Below, piece by piece: positions 17,354 through 23,737 of a stretch of 24,267 nt of DNA. Location of the stretch: contig CALXNI010000122.1 of the NCBI GenBank assembly GCA_944389715.1, positions 1 to 24,267 on the forward strand, written 5' to 3'. The translations under genes and the position numbers were made by a program. The notes beneath the pieces are model-generated. The model worked only from the letters and a program-made list of their open reading frames with translations, did no database searches and was not told the DNA's origin. The DNA is from an uncultured Clostridia bacterium (GTDB lineage Bacteria; Bacillota; Clostridia; TANB77; CAG-508). The first letter of the stretch is position 1. Each line of letters begins with the position of its first letter.

Positions 17354-18869
17354 ATGGAACTCTACATATTATCAAAGCAAGATTTAAGTATAAAGTCTAT
17401 ATGCAAAATGTCTGATTATGAAATTAATTTAGACGAAGAAACAAACGCAAAGTCAACATTTACTATAGAAAAAACAGATGGCTTGCAAGAGGGTAATTTT
17501 CTAGTTCTAAATGGTTTATATAAGCAATTTTTATTTGTAATTCCAAGTCGGACGGTATAAGTACAGAAAAGGGCAGTAACATGGCTACGGTTACTGCTCT
17601 TGATATTTCTAATATATTTGATAGAAAAATCATAGAAAAAGATACTGAATTAATGACAACGGATTCTATTGAAGAATTTCTAGCAAATATGATTTCAGAA
17701 AACTTTGTAAACTCTGATGACAGCTATTTAAATATATCATATATAGATGTGTATTGGCACACAAACACAAAAGCAGTAGTAAGTACAAATGCAGAAAATG
17801 GACTATATAACTTTCATACATTTTTAATTAATTGTAGACAATCTAAAAACATATATACTGATTTCAAATTTGAAAATGGAAGATTACGAATAGATATACA
17901 ACAAAAAGAAGATGAAACAGTACTAATTGATACAACTCTTGCAGAAGTAACTGATTACAATAAAGTCTATGAAACAGATGTAACAGCAAAAGTACAAGTA
18001 CTAATTAGAGAAGATAATTCAGTATATAACTTATATTTAAAAACAGATAGAACAACTACAGAAAATAAAGACGACCCCGACAGAGCAAACGGAAAGGTAG
18101 AAACAATATCAGTTGACACAGCTGATAAAGCAGCAGAAGAAGCTCTAAATGTAATGAAACGGCAATTCATATAGTCATCTTGTAGAATTTAAAATTGCAA
18201 AAACATCTAAACTAATGGACGTAACAAAGCTGTATATTCGGAAGAATGGTACGAATAAAAACAGATGAAGATATTTACGACAGTTATATAAGTGCAATTA
18301 CTCTGAGAGATGAGAACTTTGTATATTTCAAAAGTGGAAATATAAGAATAGATCTACTTGATAAGCTAAAGAAAAAAAGTGAAGGAGTAGGAAATAAACT
18401 CGATATAAGTGGCGGAAAAATAACTGGAGATTTAGATATTGAAGGCACAATAAAAAACAATAAAAAAACTCTTTTAGATTTAACATACCCAATTGGCTCC
18501 ATTTATATGTCTATAAAAAACACAAATCCAAGTTCTTTGTTTGGAGGAACGTGGGTAGCTTGGGGTACAGGAAGAGTACCAGTAGGAATAGATACATCAC
18601 AAACAGAATTTAAAACAGTAGAGAAAACAGGGGGAGCAAAGACACATAAATTAACAATTAATGAAATGCCAAAACATAATCACGAATTTACGTACAATAA
18701 TTCAAATACATGCGGATTTACTTCTTATGCACATGGAACTAATGGATATGGAGAACAAAAAAGCGATCAGTCGCTCGGATTTTATAATATTAGTAATACT
18801 GGTGGAGATAAAGCCCACAACAACTTACAACCTTACATTACGTGCTATATGTGGAAAAGGACAGCATAA
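17354..18869 (+). CDS. Baseplate/tail-tip protein (Gp37-like plus tail-collar domain) with four C-GGN sites
   Basis: The gene appears as four broken frames; skipping C at 17549, 17553, 18160 and 18239 gives one 503-residue protein. Residues 1-270 (Y-I-L-S-K-Q-D-L, then I-P-S-G-G-I-S-T-E, N-G-R-L-R-I-D-I-Q-Q and A-L-N-V-M-K-G-N-S-Y) resemble the siphovirus Gp37-like tail-tip family. After I-G-R-M-V-R-I-K a Gly-rich linker leads to a C-terminal tail-collar domain from about residue 375: Y-P-I-G-S-I-Y-M-S, L-F-G-G-T-W, M-P-K-H-N-H and the ending L-Q-P-Y-I-T-C-Y-M-W-K-R. The starting ATG follows the previous stop directly, with GGAAGAGG upstream. The first recoding point is at codon 66, so conventional reading makes no collar domain. 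Confidence 0.85.
17549..17555 (+). other. C-GGN recoding sites 5 and 6 in tandem (AGT CGGA CGGT ATA)
   Basis: Two consecutive quadruplets. The second CGG (17553) is in frame only after the first shift. Reading both as glycine gives P-S-G-G-I-S-T-E-K-G; one shift alone leads to a stop (TAG/TAA) within a few codons. Confidence 0.88.
18160..18162 (+). other. C-GGN recoding site 7 (AAA CGG CAA)
   Basis: Quadruplet CGGC. Reading GGC at 18161-18163 gives V-M-K-G-N-S-Y-S-H-L; the zero frame stops at TAG 18172-18174. Confidence 0.85.
18239..18241 (+). other. C-GGN recoding site 8 (ATT CGG AAG)
   Basis: Only 26 codons after site 7. Reading GGA at 18240-18242 gives L-Y-I-G-R-M-V-R-I-K and opens the collar domain; the zero frame stops at TGA 18266-18268. 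Confidence 0.85.
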
Positions 18870-18906
18870 GATTAGAAAAATAAAACTATGTAAAAAGGGG
18901 ACACAA

Positions 18907-19227
18907 ATGGAAAAAGTCAATATATTACATATAATATTAAATTATTTTATTCCTTTAATACTAGGAAGTATTTTAGGTTTCTTAAGTACGAAATTAAAAA
19001 AAGATAGAAAGAAAGATAAAGCAATAGAAGAGGGGGTACAAGCATTACTTAGAAATGAGCTTATACGACGATACAGAGAATACAAGACAAAAGGAGAAAT
19101 GACAATACTAGATAGAGAAAACATAGAGGCAATGTTCAAACAATACAAAAATCTTGGTGGAAACGGGACTGTAAAAGAACTCATGGACGAGCTTTTAGAT
19201 GTTCCAACGAAAGTAATAAGAAGTTAG
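18907..19227 (+). CDS. Small membrane-anchored protein of the lysis module
   Basis: From ATG 18907 (GGGGA upstream) the protein has 106 residues; the open frame further upstream is a shadow of the tail-collar gene. Residues about 7-25 form one hydrophobic segment (I-L-N-Y-F-I-P-L-I-L-G-S-I-L-G-F-L), followed by a basic stretch K-K-D-R-K-K-D-K and a cytoplasmic helical domain with R-N-E-L-I-R-R-Y-R-E-Y and G-N-G-T-V-K-E-L-M-D-E-L. This architecture is common just before holins in Firmicute phages and may act as a holin accessory. The exact role is unknown. Confidence 0.75.
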   Translation: MEKVNILHIILNYFIPLILGSILGFLSTKLKKDRKKDKAIEEGVQALLRNELIRRYREYKTKGEMTILDRENIEAMFKQYKNLGGNGTVKELMDELLDVPTKVIRS

Positions 19228-19239
19228 GAGGTGTAAAGT

Positions 19240-19536
19240 ATGGAAATAACGCAAATAATACAAAATTATATTAAACCAGAGTTATTAGTTTTAGCTATAG
19301 TACTATATTTTATTGGTACAGGAATTAAAAAAACAGAGAAAATCAATGATAAATATATTCCTTTAATACTAGGATTAACAGGAACTATAATATCTGCAAT
19401 ATATGTAGTTGCTACAAGTACTTTCAACGGTTATCAATCAGTACTAATGGCAATATTTACCTCAATAGTGCAAGGAATATTAGTGGCGGGTTTATCTGTT
19501 TATTCTAATCAATTAATAAAACAATCACAGAAATAA
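19240..19536 (+). CDS. Holin, Hol44-type
   Basis: A 98-residue protein with SD TTAGGAGGTG. It has hydrophobic segments at about residues 14-28 (L-L-V-L-A-I-V-L-Y-F-I-G-T-G), 41-60 (L-I-L-G-L-T-G-T-I-I-S-A-I-Y) and 67-87. The G-T-G-I-K-K-T pattern between the first two is typical of phage holin family 4/Hol44. Holins make pores that release or activate the endolysin. The endolysin gene follows after one very small gene. Confidence 0.88.
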   Translation: MEITQIIQNYIKPELLVLAIVLYFIGTGIKKTEKINDKYIPLILGLTGTIISAIYVVATSTFNGYQSVLMAIFTSIVQGILVAGLSVYSNQLIKQSQK

Positions 19537-19553
19537 AAAAGGAGGAAAATTAA

Positions 19554-19640
19554 ATGGAAGAAGTAGATAAAGATTATATAGGCGGAGACTTTGAAGATGT
19601 AACAGTAGGAGAAGAAATAGTAAAGGAGAGTGAAGAGTAA
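19554..19640 (+). CDS. 28-residue acidic peptide between holin and endolysin
   Basis: ATG 19554 has the strong SD AAGGAGG and the TAA overlaps the endolysin ATG (TAATG). The peptide is highly acidic (M-E-E-V-D-K-D-Y-I-G-G-D-F-E) with no membrane segment. The strong start and tight coupling suggest it is translated, if only to couple endolysin expression. No family recognised. Confidence 0.6.
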   Translation: MEEVDKDYIGGDFEDVTVGEEIVKESEE

Positions 19641-20327
19641 TGACATTAGCAGATTTTGGAACATGGGCATTAAATCAAGGAAGTGTAGCAAATCCAGCAC
19701 CAAATAATAAATACAAAGGACAATGTGTATCATTGATACAACAATATTTATATAAAGTGTTTGGAAAATCATTTAAGGCGTATGGAAATGCAAAGGACTG
19801 GGCTACAAATTATCCAAAAGACTATTTTACAAAATTATCTAAATCAACTAAATTACAACCACGGAGATGTATTAGTATATGGTAGTAATTATGGCGGAGG
19901 ATACGGACACATAGCTTTAATAGATGTAAATGGAAAATTCTTCGACCAAAACGGAGTAAAAAAATTAGCAGTAGGATATAGAGATAAACCATTCACAGGT
20001 TATGTATGTGTATTAAGACCAAAAAATCAGTCAAAGTTAGGATTAAATAAAACTACAAGCAGATACAAAGTAGGAACTACATATACTACGCAAGTAATAT
20101 TAAAAGTAAGAGCAGGGGCAGGAATAGGTAATAAACAAAAAACATATTCTCAACTTACTGCAAATGCAAAAGAAAATGCATATTCAAGCGGAGTAAACGC
20201 AGGTTGTTTGAAAGACGGAACAAGAGTAACGTGTCAAGCTGTAAAAAATGTTGGCAATGATGTTTGGATAAAAATTCCAAGCGGTTGGGTAGCAGGATAC
20301 TATAATGGCAAAACGTATGTAAAGTAG
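19640..20327 (+). CDS. CHAP-domain endolysin, completed by C-GGN +1 recoding
   Basis: The N-terminal frame has G-Q-C-V-S-L-I-Q-Q-Y with catalytic Cys29, then ends at TAG 19883 after CGG at 19862. Skipping the C gives L-Q-P-G-D-V-L-V-Y-G, the signature P-G-D strand of CHAP domains, then G-Y-G-H-I-A-L-I with catalytic His90, and a C-terminal SH3b-like wall-binding domain (V-R-A-G-A-G-I-G-N-K and W-I-K-I-P-S-G-W-V-A). The full product has 228 residues. The enzyme cuts peptidoglycan peptides or amide bonds. Since Cys and His lie on opposite sides of the site, activity requires the +1 shift. It follows the holin as expected. No signal peptide is visible, so holin release is likely. Confidence 0.9.
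19862..19864 (+). other. C-GGN recoding site 9 (CCA CGG AGA)
   Basis: In-frame CGG in the endolysin. Reading GGA at 19863-19865 restores P-G-D-V-L-V-Y-G of the CHAP fold; the zero frame stops at TAG 19883-19885. Confidence 0.92.
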
Positions 20328-20336
20328 GTGAAATGT

Positions 20337-20657
20337 ATGAAAATATTTAGAGGAGATACATTCAAATTTGATTTTAGTGCTACTCTTGAAGATGGAACAG
20401 TACATACATTTCAACCTGGAGACATACTAAAAGCTGGGTTAAAAGTTACTTGCAGAGATAAAGAATATCAAATATATCAAAAGAAAGAGCTAACAGAAGA
20501 AACAGACACAGTAACGTTTGAGTTCTCTCATGAAGAAATGATGAAAGTAAGCCCAAATGAGAAAATTTTAGAAATAGAGTTAACTGACACAGCAGGAAGA
20601 GTAGCAACGTTGTATCAAGAAAAAATCACAATAGTAGGTGATGTGATAAATGAATGA
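20337..20657 (+). CDS. Small baseplate/fibre-associated protein
   Basis: ATG 20337 is preferred over GTG 20328 because TAGGTG lies 6-8 bases before it; 106 residues. M-K-I-F-R-G-D-T-F-K-F-D-F, F-Q-P-G-D-I-L-K-A-G-L-K and V-A-T-L-Y-Q-E-K-I-T-I-V-G-D are typical of a short beta-sandwich domain found at the N-terminus of upper-baseplate proteins and as a separate gene next to fibres in Firmicute phages. It probably connects receptor-binding proteins to the baseplate (inferred). It overlaps the next gene by 8 bases. Confidence 0.65.
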   Translation: MKIFRGDTFKFDFSATLEDGTVHTFQPGDILKAGLKVTCRDKEYQIYQKKELTEETDTVTFEFSHEEMMKVSPNEKILEIELTDTAGRVATLYQEKITIVGDVINE

Positions 20658-20895
20658 AAAATTAATTGGAAAAATTAAAACAACACCTAATTTACAAGGA
20701 AGTATACAAAAAGATGATTCTATGCAAGGTAAATTACAATATGGAAGTTACGAGCTGAATAAAGATTATAACAAACTGGCAAATAAGCCACAAATAGAGG
20801 GTGTAGAACTTATAGACAACAAAACATTTGAACAATTAGGGGCAACAAGTCTAAGCAATATGGAGATTGAAAATTTAATAAATTTGCAAATATAA
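20650..20895 (+). CDS. Short fibre-module protein
   Basis: An 81-residue protein with GTAGGTGATG upstream. L-Q-G-S-I-Q and M-Q-G-K-L-Q-Y-G-S-Y are followed by D-Y-N-K-L-A-N-K-P-Q-I-E-G-V-E-L and K-T-F-E-Q-L-G. The 'Y-N-x-L-x-N-K-P-x-I-x-G' stretch occurs in many fibre proteins of Firmicute phages near where they attach to the tail. It looks like an adaptor to be stacked with the next fibre genes. Function inferred from context. Confidence 0.6.
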   Translation: MNEKLIGKIKTTPNLQGSIQKDDSMQGKLQYGSYELNKDYNKLANKPQIEGVELIDNKTFEQLGATSLSNMEIENLINLQI

Positions 20896-20908
20896 AGGAG
20901 AAAAAAGT

Positions 20909-21529
20909 ATGAAATATTTAGATGAGAATGGACTATTATATTTAGTCCAAAAAATTAAAACTTGGTTAAATGGGAAAGCTAATACAGTACATACACATAC
21001 GAAAAGTGAAATAACAGATTATACAGAATATCAATTGCCAACAGCCTCAGCGGATACTTTAGGTGGTATAAAAATAGGAGCAGGACTTGAAATAAATAAT
21101 GGAGTAGTTAGTGCAACAGGTGGAGGTACAGCAGATAGCGTAGACTGGTCTAATGTACAAAACAAACCAACAAAATTATCAGATTTTACAAACGATAAAA
21201 ATTTTCAAACAGATACTCAAGTAGAAACTGCAATAACAAGCAAGGGATATCAAACTGCAAGTGATGTTTCAAGTGCGATAGCAAGTGCAATAGCTAACAT
21301 ACAAGGAATAAGCTATTCAATAGTAGAAAGCTTGCCAGGCACAGGAGAAGCAGGAGTTATATATTTAGTTAGTAATAGTGGAACAAATCCTAATATCTAT
21401 GATGAATATATATATGTAAATAATGCTTTTGAAAAAATAGGAACTACAGAAGTAGATTTGTCAGGATATGTTCAAAACACTGATTTAGTAGCAATATCTA
21501 ATTCAGAAATAGACACAATATGTGCATAG
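20909..21529 (+). CDS. Tail fibre protein
   Basis: A 206-residue protein with SD AAAGGAG. The N-terminus Y-L-D-E-N-G-L-L-Y-L-V-Q-K-I-K-T-W-L is an attachment helix. Next come H-T-H-T-K-S-E-I-T-D-Y, S-A-D-T-L-G-G-I-K-I-G-A-G-L (repeating fibre shaft motif), V-D-W-S-N-V-Q-N-K-P and D-L-S-G-Y-V-Q-N. These repeats are typical of trimeric tail fibres. The protein is short and lacks a clear receptor-binding head, which may be provided by a later gene. Confidence 0.75.
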   Translation: MKYLDENGLLYLVQKIKTWLNGKANTVHTHTKSEITDYTEYQLPTASADTLGGIKIGAGLEINNGVVSATGGGTADSVDWSNVQNKPTKLSDFTNDKNFQTDTQVETAITSKGYQTASDVSSAIASAIANIQGISYSIVESLPGTGEAGVIYLVSNSGTNPNIYDEYIYVNNAFEKIGTTEVDLSGYVQNTDLVAISNSEIDTICA

Positions 21530-21541
21530 GAGTGATGTCTT

Positions 21542-21679
21542 ATGGATTATTTAGACAAAACAGGATTAACTTATTTATGGAGTAAAGTAGAAGATAAATT
21601 GTCTGAAAAAGCAGATATAACATATGTGGATACTAAAATAACAGAAGCAATAACAACAGCACTAAATACGGAGGTGTAA
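21542..21679 (+). CDS. 45-residue fibre N-terminal-like protein
   Basis: ATG 21542 is preceded by AGGAGTGATG. M-D-Y-L-D-K-T-G-L-T-Y-L-W-S-K-V-E-D-K-L resembles the start of the fibre at 20909 (M-K-Y-L-D-E-N-G-L-L-Y-L), so it appears to be a paralogous copy of the attachment module without a shaft. Its end (T-K-I-T-E-A-I-T-T-A-L) is helical. GGAGG for the following gene lies in its last codons. It is either a stand-alone anchor or a remnant. Confidence 0.6.
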   Translation: MDYLDKTGLTYLWSKVEDKLSEKADITYVDTKITEAITTALNTEV

Positions 21680-21680
21680 G

Positions 21681-22576
21681 ATGGCAAAGAATAATAATCT
21701 GACAGACTTCTTAACAAATTTAGCTAATAAGTTTAGGAATAAGTTAGGAAGTACATCTTCTATTAATCCTCAGAACTTTGAAGGACTTATAGACGATATT
21801 TATACAAAAGGTTACAACGATGCACCAAAACGGAACTGATGTATCAGACACAACAGCTGCACAAGCAAATGTATTAACTGGAAAATACTTTTATAATAGT
21901 TCTGGTAGTAAAGTACAAGGAACAATGGCAAATAGGACAGGAGCAACAACAGGCTGGTGTGGATATGAAACTTGTTCGGTACAACCGCACCCAGCTGACA
22001 GCTCGCAAGGATTAGTTACAGTACCAAATACTTACAACGCACCGCGGATATTATGATAACACTTCTTCTGTAACAGCAAATTTAGCTAATCTAAATGCTG
22101 CTAATATAAAGACAGGCGTAATAATTGGAAGAAATGGTGGTAACAGTTCAAATTCTATTATTGGAACATTCACATCAGATGCTACGGCTGGAAATTATGA
22201 TATATGTAGCGGAAAGACAGCATATGTAAAAGGAAATAAAATAACGGGAGCATATGAATCAATCTACTTACAAAGTAATTCAGGTAGTAGTGATTGTTCA
22301 ACAAGAACATTGAAGATTAGTTGTCCATTTGACCCATTATATCTATCAATAGTATTCAATAGTCCTGCATATGCAAATAACCGAGTCGTTGCCTGTTGGG
22401 GGGCTAAAGATGCAATAGTGTATCACACAAAGACAACTATTTCATTAGCAAGAACGCAAATAACAAGCAACGTAAGTAGCTATTGGTCATATAGTAATGG
22501 AGTAATAACAATAAATAGCCCTAGCTCATCATATTTGTGGTCGAATAATAATTACCGTGTTTTTGCATTTAAATAG
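21681..22576 (+). CDS. Receptor-binding/tail fibre tip protein with two C-GGN sites
   Basis: ATG 21681 with SD GGAGGTG. Codons 1-50 end at A-P-K before CGG 21831 (zero-frame TGA at 21837). After the skip, G-T-D-V-S-D-T-T-A-A-Q-A-N-V-L-T-G-K-Y-F-Y-N-S-S-G runs to N-A-P before CGG 22045 (TGA 22054). A second skip gives G-Y-Y-D-N-T-S-S-V-T-A-N and continues to TAA 22576; 297 residues. V-L-T-G-K-Y-F-Y and V-K-G-N-K-I-T-G-A are repeats well known in phage tail proteins. The beta-rich C-terminus with Trp and Tyr may be the receptor-binding head (inferred). Without recoding only 50 residues of meaningful product are made. Confidence 0.83.
21831..21833 (+). other. C-GGN recoding site 10 (AAA CGG AAC)
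   Basis: Reading GGA at 21832-21834 gives D-A-P-K-G-T-D-V-S-D-T-T; the zero frame stops at TGA 21837-21839. Confidence 0.87.
22045..22047 (+). other. C-GGN recoding site 11 (CCG CGG ATA)
   Basis: Reading GGA at 22046-22048 gives Y-N-A-P-G-Y-Y-D-N-T; the zero frame stops at TGA 22054-22056. Confidence 0.87.
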
Positions 22577-22585
22577 GAGGTAAAA

Positions 22586-22732
22586 ATGTATCATAAAATA
22601 ATAAATAAGCAAGGAGAAATAATAGGAATATCAGCAAATGACGAAGAAATTTCAAAAGATGAAAATTGGATTGAAATATCAGAAGAAGAATATCAAGAAA
22701 TTGAGAAAACATTAGAAAATAAAGACATATAA
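22586..22732 (+). CDS. 48-residue acidic protein after the fibre genes
   Basis: ATG 22586 has SD TAGGAGG. M-Y-H-K-I-I-N-K-Q-G-E-I-I-G-I-S is followed by a very acidic part (D-E-E-I-S-K-D-E-N-W, then E-E-E-Y-Q-E-I-E). Small genes like this often close the fibre module of Firmicute phages and may be fibre chaperones or XkdX-like proteins; the family is not certain. Terminators follow. Confidence 0.6.
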   Translation: MYHKIINKQGEIIGISANDEEISKDENWIEISEEEYQEIEKTLENKDI

Positions 22733-22753
22733 TTACTCTAATTAAAAATAAAA

Positions 22754-22828
22754 ACGTCTTAGAAACGATTTTAAGACGTCGATCTTTAGCCAAAAAGAAA
22801 AGGAAGCTGAGTAAATCAACTTCCTTTT
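22754..22828 (+). terminator. Late-operon terminator hairpins
   Basis: Two hairpins follow the last late gene: ACGTCTTA/TAAGACGT (22754-22761, 22772-22779), and AAAAGGAAG/CTTCCTTTT (22798-22806, 22820-22828) whose loop can extend with TGA/TCA. The second ends in T4 and is the better terminator. These would end late transcription before the oppositely oriented MazF-like gene. Confidence 0.6.
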
Positions 22829-22912
22829 AAATACTATTATAAGTGAAAACTTATAACATATTTGTGCTATTAGTCTATGCTAAATAGCTAAAAATATTCT
22901 TTTTTTAATACT

Positions 22913-22934
22913 AAAAAATCTCAAAAGATTTTTT
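22913..22934. terminator. AT-rich hairpin, possible bidirectional terminator
   Basis: AAAAAATCT (22913-22921) and AGATTTTTT (22926-22934) pair around CAAA. The T-run arm gives it terminator form in both directions. A similar AT-only repeat, AACTTTTTTA/TAAAAAAGTT (23030-23039, 23050-23059), overlaps the MazF-like stop. Apart from these hairpins, the 325 bases from 22733 to 23057 hold no gene I can support. Confidence 0.45.
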
Positions 22935-23057
22935 ATATTTGTTAAAATCATACTATCGTTTACATAAAAACAATATATTTGTATTTTCATTATACTATTA
23001 ATCTTAACATTTGTAAATACTTTTTTCAAAACTTTTTTAAGATTTTTTATAAAAAAG

Positions 23058-23561
23058 TTAAGAATTATTTTTTAGCTTTTCTATATATATATTTAGATTA
23101 TCTATTTTTTTCTCATATTCTTTAATATTTTTTATTAATCCTAAGCTAACATACAAAGAATTGTCAATATTTTTTATATCATTTTTAGATAGTCTTGTAA
23201 TAAAGTCACCTAATCTAGCTTTGCTTACAGTTTGAACGTTAGAAGTGTTAACGAACCCATCTAATATTATTCCTTGATTATTTGATTGTGGTTCGATTTG
23301 TGCCATACAAGGAAGAGGTTTATCCGTATGAGTGATTGGTGCTACTATAACATTGCTAGAATTAATATTCCCCACATTTCCTTGAATTATTACACATGGT
23401 CGATCTTTTTGCATTTCTGAACCTATGCCTATGCCAAAATTACAATGATATACTTCACCACGATGAACAATTCTATTTTTTGCTTTACATGCTAATCCAT
23501 CTAAATAAAGCTTTGTTTTAAACCATTCTAACATACTTTGAACTTTTGATAACTCTAACAT
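23058..23561 (-). CDS. MazF/PemK-like toxin-family protein, apparently orphan
   Basis: A 167-residue protein on the minus strand. GGAGGTG lies upstream; both ATG 23561 and TTG 23564 are possible starts. A ~34-residue N-terminal helical extension precedes the PemK/MazF fold: R-G-E-V-Y-H-C-N-F-G, then K-D-R-P-C-V-I-I-Q-G, V-I-V-A-P-I-T-H and T-V-S-K-A-R-L-G-D-F. The C-terminus is a Lys/Glu/Asn-rich coiled coil. Family members are mRNA interferases, but the family also includes non-toxic forms; no antitoxin gene adjoins it. It sits between the fibre module and the repressor, a usual place for prophage-expressed accessory genes. Confidence 0.85.
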   Translation of the reverse strand: MLELSKVQSMLEWFKTKLYLDGLACKAKNRIVHRGEVYHCNFGIGIGSEMQKDRPCVIIQGNVGNINSSNVIVAPITHTDKPLPCMAQIEPQSNNQGIILDGFVNTSNVQTVSKARLGDFITRLSKNDIKNIDNSLYVSLGLIKNIKEYEKKIDNLNIYIEKLKNNS

Positions 23562-23594
23562 CAATTACATCACCTCCAATCACACAATATAAAA

Positions 23595-23623
23595 ATTATA
23601 CACATAAAAAACAAAATATGCAA
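23595..23623 (-). promoter_or_regulatory. Promoter for the MazF-like gene
   Basis: On the minus strand, TTGCAT (23618-23623), a 17-base spacer and TATAAT (23595-23600). The predicted start near 23588 leaves a short leader containing GGAGGTG. The -35 is only half-consensus. Confidence 0.5.
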
Positions 23624-23638
23624 TATATTTGTAAAATA

Positions 23639-23667
23639 TTGTAAAAGTAAATAAAATATGTTATAAT
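23639..23667 (+). promoter_or_regulatory. Rightward promoter of the short RNA
   Basis: TTGTAA (23639-23644), a 17-base spacer and a perfect TATAAT (23662-23667). It points away from the MazF-like gene, toward the hairpin at 23702-23736, with no reading frame between. Confidence 0.6.
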
Positions 23668-23673
23668 AAAATA

Positions 23674-23737
23674 TATTTAGAAATAAATATATATTGGGGC
23701 AAGAGGCTAGTTGTTCGTTGACTAGTCTCTTTTTTTC
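23674..23737 (+). ncRNA. Putative short RNA, about 64 bases
   Basis: From the expected start near 23674 there is an A/T-rich 5' part, then TTGGGGC, and a strong terminator: AGAGGCTAG (23702-23710) pairs with CTAGTCTCT (23722-23730) with one G-U pair, followed by seven T (23730-23736). The 3' arm covers the last codons and stop of the XRE gene on the other strand, so the RNA is antisense to that mRNA's end. Role unknown; it may regulate the repressor, or simply be a terminated leader of read-through. Only structure supports it. Confidence 0.45.

Noticed and set aside
18661..18906. Upstream extension of the small membrane protein
   Set aside because: This part is the shadow of the tail-collar domain in another frame; the ribosome site at GGGGA supports ATG 18907.
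911..22047. Random sequencing or assembly errors as the cause of the frameshifts
   Set aside because: All 11 are single C insertions exactly on a codon boundary before a Gly codon. GG in other codon phases (TGG, AGG, NNG-GNN) is common yet never affected, and errors would not respect codon phase. Raw reads should still be checked.
911..22047. CGG reassigned to another single amino acid, such as Trp or Gln, without a shift
   Set aside because: Continuing in the zero frame after any of the CGG codons soon reaches a stop (TAA, TAG or TGA), and the +1 frame carries the conserved sequence. A triplet reassignment alone does not restore the proteins.
410..22576. Prophage decay producing pseudogenes
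   Set aside because: There are no other frameshifts, premature stops or deletions; the frames on both sides of every site are intact and family-like, and essential genes such as the endolysin are involved.
22733..23057. CRISPR array or attachment site in the AT-rich gap
   Set aside because: Only simple AT-rich inverted repeats are present; there are no regularly spaced direct repeats and no integrase gene nearby.
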